64,000 nucleotides of DNA from an uncultured Cedecea sp. (GTDB lineage Bacteria; Pseudomonadota; Gammaproteobacteria; Enterobacterales; Enterobacteriaceae): NCBI RefSeq assembly GCF_947498825.1, contig NZ_CANMLV010000025.1, positions 1-64,000 on the forward strand, in the 5' to 3' direction. Shown here in pieces: positions 45,657 through 55,266 of the stretch (position 1 is the first letter of the stretch; every line of letters begins with the position of its first letter). The translations under genes were made by a program, and so were the position numbers. The notes beneath the pieces are model-generated. The model was not told the origin of the DNA and did no database searches. It was given only the letters and a program-made list of their open reading frames with translations.

Positions 45657-45681
45657 GGGAGGGTGAGAATACTCACCTCCC
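45657..45681 (+). terminator. Hairpin after the DoxX gene
   Basis: GGGAGGGTGAG-AATA-CTCACCTCCC, a 10-bp stem with one bulged base, 20 bases after the DoxX stop. There is no U-run. Confidence 0.4.
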
Positions 45682-45799
45682 AAATCAAAACCCATCTCAA
45701 TATCCCGTTTTTTTACTGTTTAGCTGAGAGGGGAGTGGGCTTTCGTGCTATTTTTATCAAACACTCAGAGTTCAATCCTGTGCGCGGTAAGAATAATTT

Positions 45800-46207
45800 A
45801 TGCAACAAACTGCTGATTCGATAGCCCGTATATTTTACATGCCATCAGAAGAAATCGTAAACCTTCACTTTACCATAAAAAACAAAGTGTTAGATTATTA
45901 CGAGTCTGGGTATAATGAAGACAATCTGAACAACGCCATCTGGCTATCAGAAAAAGCCGTCGCGATATCCTCTCTTGTCATGGCTGCAATGATAAATAAG
46001 CATAAGCACGACTGCGATGAATATCTCCGGATTATGGGCATGCCGCATCCGGGAATAAAATTCTATTACCCTGCCCACCCCGTAGCAGAAAAACTTATTG
46101 CCTTGCTCGAACAACAAGGCAGGATTATGCAAGCTGAATATGTCGCAAACAAAGTCGCTTCTGAGGGCTGGGGATGCGGGAAGTATATAGAACTGTCAGA
46201 CTTGTGA
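45800..46207 (+). CDS. Hypothetical protein, 135 residues
   Basis: The protein is soluble, mostly helical, with MPSEEIVNLHFTIKNKVLDY near the start, a short hydrophobic stretch AVAISSLVMAAMI (about 53-65) and a C-terminal KLIALLEQQGRIMQAEYVANK. No family is recognised. The ribosome site is weak (TAAGA). It opens an accessory stretch between DoxX and ycgN and is unlike the E. coli content at this place. Confidence 0.5.
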   Translation: MQQTADSIARIFYMPSEEIVNLHFTIKNKVLDYYESGYNEDNLNNAIWLSEKAVAISSLVMAAMINKHKHDCDEYLRIMGMPHPGIKFYYPAHPVAEKLIALLEQQGRIMQAEYVANKVASEGWGCGKYIELSDL

Positions 46208-46428
46208 GTGAATGGCCCAAGTCGCCCGGGCTGGTTTGGATGGTGATGAGCATATAGTCGCCAAGCTTCTTAAACGTAGATTTCGTGCAGTGACTTTGCG
46301 TCAATCGCTAGAGAGGATTGAGTTTATAACTGTACTTCGCATGGTTTCATTGCGGAGGAAAAAACCATTGTTTCTTCGTTGTCACTCCAATGGCAATTCC
46401 TCCACGCCATTTTTTCCAGGCCAATAAA

Positions 46429-46452
46429 AAGGGCCGCTGTTTGCGACCCTTG
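46429..46452 (-). terminator. Terminator of the 55-residue gene
   Basis: On the minus strand AAGGGTCGC-AAACA-GCGGCCCTT is followed by TTTATTGG. The 9-bp stem contains one G-T pair. It lies 24 bases after the small gene's stop. Confidence 0.65.
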
Positions 46453-46475
46453 GATGATTTCAGTTATGTGATTAC

Positions 46476-46643
46476 TCAATGTAGCGGCTCCCCGTTCTCA
46501 GCCCAGCCTACAGCCATAGCAAGCAGTGCCAATAATTGGTCTTTATCCATTTCAATGTAACCGCCTTTGTTTGAAAGAGATATTATTTCACCATCCTGTA
46601 ACACTTCAAACCCAGCTGCATTTTCAGTTTCAAAGATAAGCAT
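46476..46643 (-). CDS. Small protein, 55 residues, unknown function
   Basis: ATG 46643 has GAGGT 6 bases upstream, a strong ribosome site, and the frame ends in TGA followed by a good terminator, so a complete small gene is likely. The peptide starts MLIFETENAAGFEVLQDGEI, contains GGYIEMDKDQLLALLAMAVG and ends NGEPLH; it is acidic and soluble. I do not recognise a family. It has the feel of a prophage or mobile-element small protein. Confidence 0.6.
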   Translation of the reverse strand: MLIFETENAAGFEVLQDGEIISLSNKGGYIEMDKDQLLALLAMAVGWAENGEPLH

Positions 46644-47060
46644 ATTTAACCTCGTGCGTAGTTCCCCGTCAGGTTACCTGAAATTATAGTTCATACCGCC
46701 ACTGGTTATTTAATAATCGGAAACTTCTTGGTCACTGACTTTTCATGTGCGCGCCTTCAGAAATATCAGCCATACGAGATTCTGGGGCGTCATTATGATG
46801 ATTCATGATTTAACATCCCTCCGATCGCTGAGCCGTATAGCCACCTTTCACATCTTGCAGTCGGCTTAATCTGTTTTGCTCTGCAATGCGCTATAACGAT
46901 ATGCCACCCTCACCCTCCGCAGTAAACACGAGGATTCAGGCGGGATGTGTTTACCACAGGTGGCGCTTTTTAACGCCGGGCATCGGAAAAGTGAGTGTGT
47001 AACGGCGAGGCAGGTCCCATCCCATCGTTCCAAAGCCTCTTCTGGTCGTCCCTTGCCTTA
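46644..47060. other. Intergenic stretch in the accessory patch
   Basis: 417 bases. On the minus strand a 24-codon frame (46732-46806, MNHHNDAPESRMADISEGAH...) has GGAGGG 10 bases before its ATG and could be a small peptide. Around 46960 a short palindrome GGCGCTTTTTAACGCC is seen. Nothing else is recognised. Confidence 0.35.
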
Positions 47061-47288
47061 TTACCTTAATAAATCATAAGGTATTAAAAGCGTGTCAGTA
47101 ACGAAAGATACTGGAATATCCATGGCGAAAAAGACTGGGTATGGGGACTCTGATTCTTTAATCATTTCAGCATCAAAGCGTGTTGCTGGATAGACGCCTT
47201 CATTCTTGAAGAATGGGTCACGACTGAGAAAAGTGCCACACCCGCTTAAAAACATCGAAATTAAAGCAACAATAATAATCCTTTTCAC
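47061..47288 (-). CDS. YceK/DUF1375-like lipoprotein
   Basis: 75 residues from GTG 47288, which has GGAGG 4 bases upstream; an ATG nine codons earlier has no ribosome site. The lipobox is LSGC (about Cys17). The mature part GVYPATRFDAEMIKE and FFAMDIPVSFVTDTLLIPYD follow the YceK pattern (YPGVxxD, LDLPFSLVFDTLLLPxD). The role of this family is unknown. It is an isolated gene at the edge of the accessory patch. Confidence 0.75.
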   Translation of the reverse strand: MKRIIIVALISMFLSGCGTFLSRDPFFKNEGVYPATRFDAEMIKESESPYPVFFAMDIPVSFVTDTLLIPYDLLR

Positions 47289-47630
47289 ACTGCCTCCATT
47301 GTCATTAACAGACAAAATATAACAGCCAGATTACACCCAGTAAATATGTGGTTAATGCAAAACGAATAAATCAGCGCATCACTTATCATAAATACAGGCT
47401 TAATACCAGCAGGAACCCGCTCTCCTTATCATTACGCAGAATAACATTTGATAGATTAAACGAAGTTCGCACTGGCTGGCCTGAGCAACTTTTCTTTATC
47501 AGAAGTTCGCAAGGGTGACAGTAAGATTCTTTTTGTTGAGGGGTTTAATGAAGAGGAATTTAACTTAAATTACCCCCTATATACCCCAAGCCTCAAACCA
47601 GCAACCATCATTACCTTTAAAATCAAGCAA
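47289..47630. other. Intergenic region between the YceK-like gene and ycgN
   Basis: 342 bases. Two copies of GAAGTTCGCA (47462-47471 and 47502-47511) lie exactly 40 bases apart. AT-rich, with no credible gene. The YceK-like promoter should be near the left end. Confidence 0.4.
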
Positions 47631-48077
47631 TTAATCAGCCCATTCAGGCTTATTCATAATATGATCCTGCCAGTCGACCACTTCTGACTCTCTGACCGCA
47701 ATATGACGGACAGAAATACGCTCGCCATGCATTGCTGCTTTAGAGCCGGTTAACAGTGGATGCCAGCTGGGAAGTGATTCACCTTCAGCCAGCAATCGAT
47801 AGGCGCAAGTGTGGGGTAACCATTCGAAGGTTGGCAAATTATCTCGCGTTAACTTAATACAATCTGGCTCATATTCAAAACGACGTTCATAATTTTTGCA
47901 CTGGCAGGTTTTGATATTGAGCTGCTGGCAAGCCACATTGGTGAAATAGATTTCATCGGTGTCTTCGTCCATCAGTTTATGAAGACAACACTGGCCGCAG
48001 CCATCACACAGCGACTCCCATTCGGCATCACTCATTTCATCAAGGGTTTTACTTTGCCAGAAGGGGACTGCGGTCAT
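47631..48077 (-). CDS. ycgN: UPF0260 cysteine-cluster protein YcgN
   Basis: 148 residues with a conserved cysteine cluster: [20 protein letters not shown] near residue 24, then [20 protein letters not shown] and CIKL. This looks like an Fe-S or zinc site, as in the YkgJ/YcgN group. It is nearly the same as E. coli YcgN. No function is established. Confidence 0.93.
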   Translation of the reverse strand: MTAVPFWQSKTLDEMSDAEWESLCDGCGQCCLHKLMDEDTDEIYFTNVACQQLNIKTCQCKNYERRFEYEPDCIKLTRDNLPTFEWLPHTCAYRLLAEGESLPSWHPLLTGSKAAMHGERISVRHIAVRESEVVDWQDHIMNKPEWAD

Positions 48078-48302
48078 AACGGTTCCTGCATAAGATAATT
48101 AAAAAGGGTTTCAGGTAATACAAACAGTACTTTATCTACCCGGAATGATTCGAATGCCCCACTGGTGCAGAGTTCAGCGCATCGATGAGCATAAATAAAC
48201 GCTATGATTGCGATGAGCCGGACACTGGGGACTTGAATCATGACGGATGCAGACAGTATACCTTAAGAAGGCAAGTATTGCCGCCGATTGGCGGCAACAG
48301 AG

Positions 48303-48962
48303 CTATAAAACACGAGTGCTCAGGCTTTTATCCGCAAAAGCGACTTCCAGTTCGTCATTTTTAGCCAGCGGCCCCACACCTTCAGGTGTACCGGTCAGGA
48401 TAATGTCGCCTGCACGTAGGGTAAAGAATCGACTGGCGTAGGCAATTAGTGGAATGATTTTATGCAGCATATCTGAAGTTGATCCTTGCTGGCGGATCTC
48501 ACCGTTAATTTTCAGGCTGAGAGGAATATTCTGTGGATCCTGGGTAAATTCACGGGTGGAAATAAAACCAGAAATGGGGCACGAATTATCAAAGGCTTTA
48601 GCCTTTTCCCACGGACGCCCTGCTTTTTTCAAATCACTTTGCAAATCGCGTAGCGTCAAATCCAGTGCGATACCATAACCTGCAATGGCCTTAAGAACAT
48701 GCTCTTCAGTTGCCTGTTTTAACGTTGAACCGATTAATACAGCAAGCTCGACTTCATGGTGAACTTCCCCCAGCCCTTGGGGCAGAGCCAGAGGCTGACG
48801 GATATCACATAGCGCTGTTTCAGGCTTAATAAACAACACAGGTTCTTCCGGAGTCTGACTACCCATCTCTTTAATATGTTTAGCATAATTACTGCCAACA
48901 CAAACAACCTTACTCACTGGGAAATCCAGTACCGCCCCTTGCCAGTCACGATGTTGATACAT
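48303..48962 (-). CDS. ycgM: Fumarylacetoacetate hydrolase-family protein YcgM
   Basis: 219 residues, as in E. coli. FAH-fold metal ligands are in VHHEVELAVLIG (Glu-x-Glu) and ALDLTLRDLQ (Asp). ILTGTPEGVGPL is the conserved oxyanion loop. It probably hydrolyses or decarboxylates a beta-keto or acylpyruvate-type acid; oxaloacetate decarboxylase activity is known for relatives. It precedes ycgN on the same strand but 225 bases away. Confidence 0.92.
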   Translation of the reverse strand: MYQHRDWQGAVLDFPVSKVVCVGSNYAKHIKEMGSQTPEEPVLFIKPETALCDIRQPLALPQGLGEVHHEVELAVLIGSTLKQATEEHVLKAIAGYGIALDLTLRDLQSDLKKAGRPWEKAKAFDNSCPISGFISTREFTQDPQNIPLSLKINGEIRQQGSTSDMLHKIIPLIAYASRFFTLRAGDIILTGTPEGVGPLAKNDELEVAFADKSLSTRVL

Positions 48963-49081
48963 GATGTCTTTCTCCCCCTGAAATCGCCGTTAATAATGAT
49001 GTCTGAGTTGCGTTAGCAGAAATAACGAAATGAATATAAAAATACTCACTCTGATGTTCCTGACCGTTGAATAACTATCCC

Positions 49082-49360
49082 CTAAGACTTTTTCGGAATA
49101 TTTCCCAAATGCATAGTGAGTAAACTTTCTGGCGGCGGCGGAACCTGTAAATAATAGCCGTCCTGCTCGAGAGCATTTTTAACTTTATCCAGAGAAGCGT
49201 TAGCCAATTTTTTACTGCCATCCAGCGGTAATATCATGGCAAGTACTGGCGCGCCGAAACCTTTCATGAGGGCTTCCGGTACGCGTGAAAAATCGTCTTT
49301 TTTCTCAACATACAGATATGTTTGGTCGCGCTTCGTACTTCGATAGATCACACAATACAT
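49082..49360 (-). CDS. ycgL: YcgL family protein
   Basis: 92 residues with the YcgL domain: [34 protein letters not shown] and [14 protein letters not shown]. Shorter than the E. coli protein at both ends. It is divergent from minC with a 126-base space. Function unknown, but the linkage to minCDE is widely conserved. Confidence 0.92.
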   Translation of the reverse strand: MYCVIYRSTKRDQTYLYVEKKDDFSRVPEALMKGFGAPVLAMILPLDGSKKLANASLDKVKNALEQDGYYLQVPPPPESLLTMHLGNIPKKS

Positions 49361-49443
49361 GTTTTTTACTCTGTTTTAGTCGGTCTGTGACTTGCCTGAA
49401 TATATTGAGAACTATAACATGCCTTGTGTAGTTCGGAATATCG

Positions 49444-49459
49444 TCCCACAATTGTGGGA
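49444..49459. repeat. 16-base perfect palindrome before minC
   Basis: TCCCACAATTGTGGGA lies 28-43 bases before the minC start, between ycgL and minC. It is a candidate operator or part of the minC promoter/leader. Confidence 0.5.
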
Positions 49460-49486
49460 ATTGAAACTGAATTGAGTAAGGTCAGG

Positions 49487-50191
49487 ATGTCAAATACGCC
49501 AATCGAGTTAAAAGGGAGCAGTTTCACACTCTCGGTCGTTCATTTACACGACTCCCGGCCAGAGATCATTCAACAAGCTCTGGAAGAAAAAATAGCCCAG
49601 GCACCGGCTTTTTTAAAACATGCGCCAGTGGTATTAAATGTGGCAAGTCTTGAAGCCACGGTTAACTGGCAGCAGATCCAACAGGCTGTGGTCGCCACCG
49701 GATTGCATGTTGTCGGGATCAGTGGCTGTAAAGATGCGTCACTGAAAGCCGCAATTACCCATGCCGGATTACCGTTGCTGAATGAAGGCAAAGAAAAAAG
49801 AGAGCGTGAAGTAGCTGTACCTGTTCCGGTTCCGGAAACCGTTTCAGTCGCTGCGCCGTCCACCCAAACACGCTTTATTGATACACCGATTCGTTCCGGA
49901 CAGCGCATTTATGCACAAAATAGTGATTTGATTGTCGCAAGTCACGTCAGTGCAGGTGCAGAATTAATTGCAGATGGTAATATTCATATTTACGGGATGA
50001 TGCGTGGGCGTGCGCTTGCTGGCGCCAGTGGCAATACTGATACTCATATATTCTGTACTCATCTGAATGCTGAACTGGTTTCTATTGCGGGTGAGTATCG
50101 GCTGAGTGATGAAATTCCGACTGAATATTATGGAAAAGCGATTCGCCTGAATCTGATTAAAGGCGCGCTTTTCTTTCAACCTTTATATTAA
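49487..50191 (+). CDS. minC: Septum site-determining protein MinC
   Basis: 234 residues from ATG 49487, with AAGG 5 bases upstream; the frame is open further upstream but homology starts at [16 protein letters not shown]-terminal FtsZ-inhibiting domain (about 1-105), a proline/valine-rich linker, and C-terminal beta-helix domain with [13 protein letters not shown] and [19 protein letters not shown] that binds MinD. It blocks Z-ring formation near the poles. First gene of minCDE. Confidence 0.96.
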   Translation: MSNTPIELKGSSFTLSVVHLHDSRPEIIQQALEEKIAQAPAFLKHAPVVLNVASLEATVNWQQIQQAVVATGLHVVGISGCKDASLKAAITHAGLPLLNEGKEKREREVAVPVPVPETVSVAAPSTQTRFIDTPIRSGQRIYAQNSDLIVASHVSAGAELIADGNIHIYGMMRGRALAGASGNTDTHIFCTHLNAELVSIAGEYRLSDEIPTEYYGKAIRLNLIKGALFFQPLY

Positions 50192-50215
50192 GCCCTTTAT
50201 AACAAGGAACTCCTC

Positions 50216-51028
50216 ATGGCACGCATTATTGTAGTTACATCGGGTAAAGGGGGCGTGGGCAAGACCACGTCTAGCGCAGCCATCGCTACAGGATTGGCTC
50301 AGAAGGGACATAAAACTGTCGTTATCGACTTTGATATCGGCTTACGTAATCTGGACCTGATTATGGGTTGTGAACGCCGTGTAGTATATGACTTTGTTAA
50401 TGTTATTCAGGGCGATGCAACATTAAATCAGGCGCTGATTCGTGATAAACGTACTGAAAATCTCTCTATTCTGCCAGCCTCACAGACTCGCGATAAAGAT
50501 GCGCTGACTCGTGAAGCCGTCGCTAAGGTGCTGGAAGACCTTAAATCGATGGATTTTGAGTTTATCATTTGTGACTCCCCTGCTGGTATCGAAACCGGTG
50601 CGCTGATGGCGCTCTATTTCGCTGATGAAGCCATTATTACCACCAACCCTGAGGTCTCTTCCGTTCGGGACTCTGACCGTATTCTGGGTATTCTGTCTTC
50701 TAAATCACTGCGCGCTGAAAAAGGTGAAGCTCCTATCAAAGAGCACTTACTTCTGACACGTTATAATCCTGGTCGAGTCAGTAAAGGGGATATGCTGAGT
50801 ATGGAAGACGTGCTGGAAATTTTGCGCATTCCTCTGGTGGGTGTTATCCCTGAAGATCAGTCAGTTCTGCGGGCATCAAACCAAGGTGAACCCGTGATTC
50901 TGGATACCGAGTCTGACGCAGGTAAAGCCTATGCGGATACCATTGAGCGCTTACTTGGAGAAGAACGCCCTTTTCGCTTCATAGAAGAAGAGAAGAAAGG
51001 ATTCCTCAAACGCCTTTTCGGAGGATAA
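50216..51028 (+). CDS. minD: Septum site-determining ATPase MinD
   Basis: 270 residues. Deviant Walker A KGGVGKTTS (about 11-19), switch region DFDIGLRNLD, Walker B-like CDSPAGIE, and the C-terminal membrane-targeting helix EEKKGFLKRLFGG. ATP-bound MinD dimerises on the membrane and recruits MinC. It starts 24 bases after minC and ends 3 bases before minE. Confidence 0.97.
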   Translation: MARIIVVTSGKGGVGKTTSSAAIATGLAQKGHKTVVIDFDIGLRNLDLIMGCERRVVYDFVNVIQGDATLNQALIRDKRTENLSILPASQTRDKDALTREAVAKVLEDLKSMDFEFIICDSPAGIETGALMALYFADEAIITTNPEVSSVRDSDRILGILSSKSLRAEKGEAPIKEHLLLTRYNPGRVSKGDMLSMEDVLEILRIPLVGVIPEDQSVLRASNQGEPVILDTESDAGKAYADTIERLLGEERPFRFIEEEKKGFLKRLFGG

Positions 51029-51031
51029 GTT

Positions 51032-51307
51032 ATGGCACTTTTAGACTTTTTTCTTTCGCGGAAAAAGAGTACGGCTAATATCGCTAAAGAACGTTTGCAG
51101 ATTATTGTGGCAGAACGTCGCCGGGGCGACAGCGAACCTCATTACTTACCGCAACTGAAACGCGATATTCTGGAGGTCATCTGTAAGTATGTGCAGATAG
51201 ATCCGGAAATGGTTACCGTTGCTCTTGAACAAAAGGGTGATGATATCTCCGTTCTGGAGCTGAACGTGACGTTACCTGAAACGGATGAAGTAACTAAGTC
51301 AGGTTAA
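51032..51307 (+). CDS. minE: Cell division topological specificity factor MinE
   Basis: 91 residues. Membrane-contact N-terminus [20 protein letters not shown], MinD-binding helix [14 protein letters not shown] and a C-terminal dimerisation domain. It triggers MinD ATPase activity, making the pole-to-pole oscillation. Last gene of minCDE. Confidence 0.96.
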   Translation: MALLDFFLSRKKSTANIAKERLQIIVAERRRGDSEPHYLPQLKRDILEVICKYVQIDPEMVTVALEQKGDDISVLELNVTLPETDEVTKSG

Positions 51308-51332
51308 ACGACGAGTGCCACAGCGTGATAAA

Positions 51333-51365
51333 AAGTTACCGGAACTATTTAGATTCCGGTAACTT
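51333..51365. terminator. Bidirectional terminator between minE and rnd
   Basis: AAGTTACCGGAA / TTCCGGTAACTT, a perfect 12-bp stem with a 9-base loop. The minus side continues into TTTATC, extending the stem's own T-tract, so the rnd-side terminator is strong. Confidence 0.85.
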
Positions 51366-51371
51366 ATCTGT

Positions 51372-52493
51372 TTAATGACCGACCAGTTGCTGATTTAATG
51401 CTTCAGCCATCAGTTCTCCACGCCAGCCGCTGACCAGTTCCGGTTGTAACGACTGAGGTTTCAGTTGCCAATGCCAGTTAAGTAATTGGTTGATCTGGCG
51501 ACGAGAGGCCAGCAGCTCTACGCTTAGTCCGCTGGTTTCACTGACAGTCTGTACTGTCGCCTTAATAGTCTTAAATAATGCCCGGTAACCCGGCATATCC
51601 ACCAGATTTACCAGTGCGGCCGGTAGTTCACTCTCAGATAAGGCTTCTGCTTCGGCGACCAGACCTATCAGTGTTTTACCGTGAAAACGAATTTCGGTAC
51701 CGCTGAGTCCCAAGTTAGCCAGTTCGCCGAGAGAACCTGGAAGGTAACGAGCAACCTGCCAGAGATTTTCTTCCCGTAGCACAAAATTCACCGCCATATC
51801 CCGCTCGCGCGCGCAGCGCAGCCGCCAGGCCGCCAGCTTTTTCAGGCATGCCAGCTGACGAGGGCGTAGCTGCCAGGCCTGACTAATGTCACGCCAGGCT
51901 TCTTCAGGCGTCAGAATATCCTGACGTCGGGCCTGCATCAGGCGACATTCATTAAGCGCGGCAGCCAGCCAGCCCGCCTCTTCGGCTTCGGTAACCAGTT
52001 TGTGGGCTATCGGCAGTAAATAGAACACATCCGCCGCCGCATATTCGCACTGGCGTTCTGATAACGGACGTGCCAGCCAGTCTGTACGTGATTCGCTTTT
52101 ATCCAGCATAATGCCGGTGAAGGACTCAACCAGAGTAGCAAAACCACACGACAGCGGCCTGCCGGTAAATGAAGCCAGAATCTGAGTATCAATAAAAGGT
52201 TCGGGCATCATGCCGAAGGTATTCAGAAAAACTTCCAGATCCTCGCTACCCGCATGTAAGAATTTTTGGATCCCGGGGTCCTGTAACAGCACTTTAAACG
52301 GAGACCAGTCACTGATTGTCAGAGGATCAATCAAAGAAATGGTTTCACCATCATACATTTGCAACAAACCAAGTTGCGGATAATAAGTGCGCGTGCGAAC
52401 AAACTCGGTATCCAGTGCTAACGCAGGATACTGCCGGGCAGCTTCACAGACAGCAGCCAGCCCGGCATCAGTAGTAATCATCTGGTAATTCAA
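51372..52493 (-). CDS. rnd: Ribonuclease D
   Basis: 373 residues. DEDD exonuclease domain (about 1-190: ALDTEFVRTRTYYPQLGLLQ, FLHAGSEDLEVF, QCEYAAADVFYLLPI) followed by two HRDC-type domains. It trims 3' ends of tRNA precursors. The start is TTG 52493, as in E. coli, where a UUG start and U-rich leader are needed for expression. It converges on minE. Confidence 0.96.
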   Translation of the reverse strand: MNYQMITTDAGLAAVCEAARQYPALALDTEFVRTRTYYPQLGLLQMYDGETISLIDPLTISDWSPFKVLLQDPGIQKFLHAGSEDLEVFLNTFGMMPEPFIDTQILASFTGRPLSCGFATLVESFTGIMLDKSESRTDWLARPLSERQCEYAAADVFYLLPIAHKLVTEAEEAGWLAAALNECRLMQARRQDILTPEEAWRDISQAWQLRPRQLACLKKLAAWRLRCARERDMAVNFVLREENLWQVARYLPGSLGELANLGLSGTEIRFHGKTLIGLVAEAEALSESELPAALVNLVDMPGYRALFKTIKATVQTVSETSGLSVELLASRRQINQLLNWHWQLKPQSLQPELVSGWRGELMAEALNQQLVGH

Positions 52494-52536
52494 ATTCTAT
52501 TCTCTTAGATTTATGCCCGAAGGCAGACTTCTACGC

Positions 52537-54222
52537 TTAGACTGTATTGTTACCTGTCACACTCGTCTCGTCACGTAGTTCTCGTCGTAAAATTTTGCCA
52601 ACATTGGATTTCGGCAGTTCAGTACGAAATTCTATCATTTTTGGCACTTTATAGGCGGTAAGATGGCGACGGCAAAAAATGATAAGTTCCTGCTCACTGA
52701 GATCGGGTGATTTTTTAACCACGAAGATTTTCACGGCCTCACCTGTAACACCGGCAGGAACCCCTACGGCAGCCACTTCGAGTACCCCTTCGTGCTGCAT
52801 TACCACTTCTTCAATTTCATTCGGATAAACGTTAAAACCAGAGACCAGGATCATGTCCTTTTTCCTGTCGATAATGCGCATAAAGCCTTGCTCATCAATC
52901 TCTACGATATCCCCGGTACGTAACCAACCATCTTTAAGCACTTCAGCCGTAGCTGCGGGTTGCTGCCAGTATCCCTCCATCACTTGCGGGCCTTTAACAC
53001 AGAGTTCTCCCGGCTCACCTGACGTAACTTCAAGACCATTGTCGTCAATCAGCTTAACATCGGTAGAAGGAACCGGTAAGCCAATAGACCCACTGTGGTA
53101 GTTCATATCATGTGGATTGGCGCTGACTAAAGGCGCGCACTCTGTCAGACCGTATCCCTCAAGCAGAAAACGCCCGGTGAGTTTTTCCCAGCGTTCAGCG
53201 ACGACATGCTGTACCTGCATACCGCCCCCGGCAGAGAGATGCAGAGAGGAAAAGTCGAGCTGCTGGAATGCCTTATTATTTAATAACGCATTAAACAAGG
53301 TATTCACGCCAGTCATCGCAGTAAAAGGATATTTCCCCAGCTCCTTCACAAAGCCTGGGATATCACGTGGATTAGTAATCAGCAGGCTACAGCCGCCAAG
53401 CTCAATAAAAAACAGACAGTTCACTGTCAGAGCAAAAATGTGATACAGCGGCAATGGAGTAACCACCAGCTCTTTACCTTCTTCAAGCAGTGGACCATAG
53501 GCCGCCTTCACTTGCTCCAGGTTGGCCAGCATATTACGGTGGGTCAGCATAGCCCCTTTGGCAACACCGGTCGTACCGCCAGTATATTGCAAAAAGGCCA
53601 GATCGGTATTGGCGATATCCGGTTTGAGATACTGCAAACCTTCACCGCTCTGCAATGCCTGACGAAATGAGATAGCTCCTGGCAAATGGTATTTCGGCAC
53701 CATACGTTTGATATATTTAACGACCAGGTTTACTAACGTCCCTTTTGCTATCGAAAGCCCGTCCCCCAGTCGGGTCAAAATCACATGTTTTACCTGGGTT
53801 TGACTGACGACTTTCTCGAGCGTATGGGCAAAATTAGAGACAATAACAATCGCACTGGCCCCGCTGTCACACAGCTGATGCTCCAGTTCGCGCGGGGTAT
53901 AGAGCGGATTGACATTTACTACCACCATACCGGCGCGTAATACACCAAATAAGGCCACCGGATACTGAAGTAAATTTGGCATCATTAAGGCCACACGATC
54001 GCCTTTTTTCAACCCCAGCCCTTGCTGTAAATAGGCGGCAAATGCCCGACTTTGCTCTTCCAGTTTACGGAAGCTCATGGTTTCACCCATATTGATAAAA
54101 GCAGGCTTATCAGCATAACGCGCGACCGCTTGCTCAAGCATATCAGTCAGAGACTGGTATCTGTCGGGATTAATTTCTGCCGGTACATCGGCTGGATAGC
54201 GGTTAAGCCAAACCTTGTTCAA
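52537..54222 (-). CDS. fadD: Long-chain fatty acid-CoA ligase FadD
   Basis: 561 residues from TTG 54222, the E. coli length; AGAGGT lies 7 bases upstream and the protein then reads (M)[13 protein letters not shown]. The frame stays open for 18 more codons but those lack homology. ATP/AMP motif [18 protein letters not shown], and the FACS motif region [20 protein letters not shown]. It activates imported fatty acids at the inner membrane. rnd follows 43 bases later on the same strand. Confidence 0.96.
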   Translation of the reverse strand: MNKVWLNRYPADVPAEINPDRYQSLTDMLEQAVARYADKPAFINMGETMSFRKLEEQSRAFAAYLQQGLGLKKGDRVALMMPNLLQYPVALFGVLRAGMVVVNVNPLYTPRELEHQLCDSGASAIVIVSNFAHTLEKVVSQTQVKHVILTRLGDGLSIAKGTLVNLVVKYIKRMVPKYHLPGAISFRQALQSGEGLQYLKPDIANTDLAFLQYTGGTTGVAKGAMLTHRNMLANLEQVKAAYGPLLEEGKELVVTPLPLYHIFALTVNCLFFIELGGCSLLITNPRDIPGFVKELGKYPFTAMTGVNTLFNALLNNKAFQQLDFSSLHLSAGGGMQVQHVVAERWEKLTGRFLLEGYGLTECAPLVSANPHDMNYHSGSIGLPVPSTDVKLIDDNGLEVTSGEPGELCVKGPQVMEGYWQQPAATAEVLKDGWLRTGDIVEIDEQGFMRIIDRKKDMILVSGFNVYPNEIEEVVMQHEGVLEVAAVGVPAGVTGEAVKIFVVKKSPDLSEQELIIFCRRHLTAYKVPKMIEFRTELPKSNVGKILRRELRDETSVTGNNTV

Positions 54223-54294
54223 GGACACACCTCTAATTGCACTGTTTATTGTCATCGCACACCTCGGCCGCACCATTTCATTAACATTATATTA

Positions 54295-54311
54295 ACTCAG
54301 CGTACCAGTTT
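54295..54311 (-). promoter_or_regulatory. Possible FadR operator upstream of fadD
   Basis: AAACTGGTACGCTGAGT on the minus strand has the strong left half (AACTGGT) of the FadR consensus; the right half is weak. It is 73-89 bases before the fadD start. E. coli fadD is FadR-repressed, and fadR is in this window. Confidence 0.4.
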
Positions 54312-54375
54312 GTTTATTAGCCTGTTCAAAGGTTGCGAAGTACATCACTCATTTTTTGTGAGTGAAAATGACAAT

Positions 54376-54399
54376 AAATCACGGAGTAAGCCGTGATTT
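54376..54399 (-). terminator. Hairpin between tsaB and fadD
   Basis: AAATCACGG / CCGTGATTT, a 9-bp stem with a 6-base loop, lies in the 282-base space where E. coli has yeaY. A second 8-bp hairpin (CCTGCTGA/TCAGCAGG, 54462-54482) is closer to the tsaB stop. Neither has a clear U-run on the minus strand. Confidence 0.45.
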
Positions 54400-54504
54400 A
54401 AAACAAAAAACAACAATAAGTTATCAAAAGAAAGCTCAATATATCGAGCCAGAAGCGGATACCTGCTGACTTTATCAGCAGGGAAAGAGCATAATTTCCA
54501 GTGA

Positions 54505-55200
54505 TTACTCACGACCTGGCAGTTTTTTCCAGGTCACTTCATTACGCAAATAGACAGGTTCCGACTCTTCAACCGCGACCGCTTTTCCGGCATTAAAAGC
54601 CAGAAGGGCCAGAGGCAGCATATCTTCAGCTTCTGGCAGGGTCGTTTCACCATCACGGATCTGTAGACCGCTTTGACTTGCCATATCAGGCCAGGCCTGC
54701 CAGCCGGTCCCCACAATCGCCCACTCTCCGCTCAGTCCGGCTAAACGTTTGGCAACAGCGTCAGGTTTTAATACTGCTTCGCTCTCTTCACCCTGCCAGA
54801 CACCAGCTTCATCCCGCACGTATTCTGCCCAATAAACCTCTCCCATACGGGCGTCTATCGCTGCCAGTACCCGAGTTGCCCCAGTGCGGCGCCATGCCCC
54901 CTGTGCCATCGTTGCCAGTGTCGAGACACCGACCATCGGCAATTCTGCTCCGAGGGCAAGTCCCTGAGCAATACCAATGCCGATACGTACGCCGGTAAAA
55001 CTTCCCGGCCCACGACCATAGGCCAGTACATCAATATCCGCTAACCGAGTTTCGGCACGGTCCAGGATATCACGCACCATCGGTAGGATCCGTTGCGTAT
55101 GTTCACGCGGACAGAGTTCAAATTGGGCGTAACACGCCTCAGGGTCTTGCAGTGCAACGGAACAAGCTTCAGTTGCGGTATCGATGGCTAAAATTCGCAT
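54505..55200 (-). CDS. tsaB: tRNA threonylcarbamoyladenosine biosynthesis protein TsaB
   Basis: 231 residues from ATG 55200, the E. coli length, starting [17 protein letters not shown]; an open extension upstream is not homologous. ASKHA-fold motifs include [22 protein letters not shown]. TsaB partners TsaD and TsaE to make t6A37 in tRNAs that read ANN codons. It lies 66 bases after yoaA on the same strand. Confidence 0.95.
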   Translation of the reverse strand: MRILAIDTATEACSVALQDPEACYAQFELCPREHTQRILPMVRDILDRAETRLADIDVLAYGRGPGSFTGVRIGIGIAQGLALGAELPMVGVSTLATMAQGAWRRTGATRVLAAIDARMGEVYWAEYVRDEAGVWQGEESEAVLKPDAVAKRLAGLSGEWAIVGTGWQAWPDMASQSGLQIRDGETTLPEAEDMLPLALLAFNAGKAVAVEESEPVYLRNEVTWKKLPGRE

Positions 55201-55266
55201 GCCTCGAGCCTCTGGCAAAAATAAGTTCAAAAAAACGGCGCGTAGCATACCATAGCTTGGCGATAA

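Noticed and set aside
46212-46427. 71-codon ORF directly after the 135-residue gene
   Set aside because: No ribosome site, and the sequence is basic and low in order like a chance frame; possibly a remnant but not supportable.
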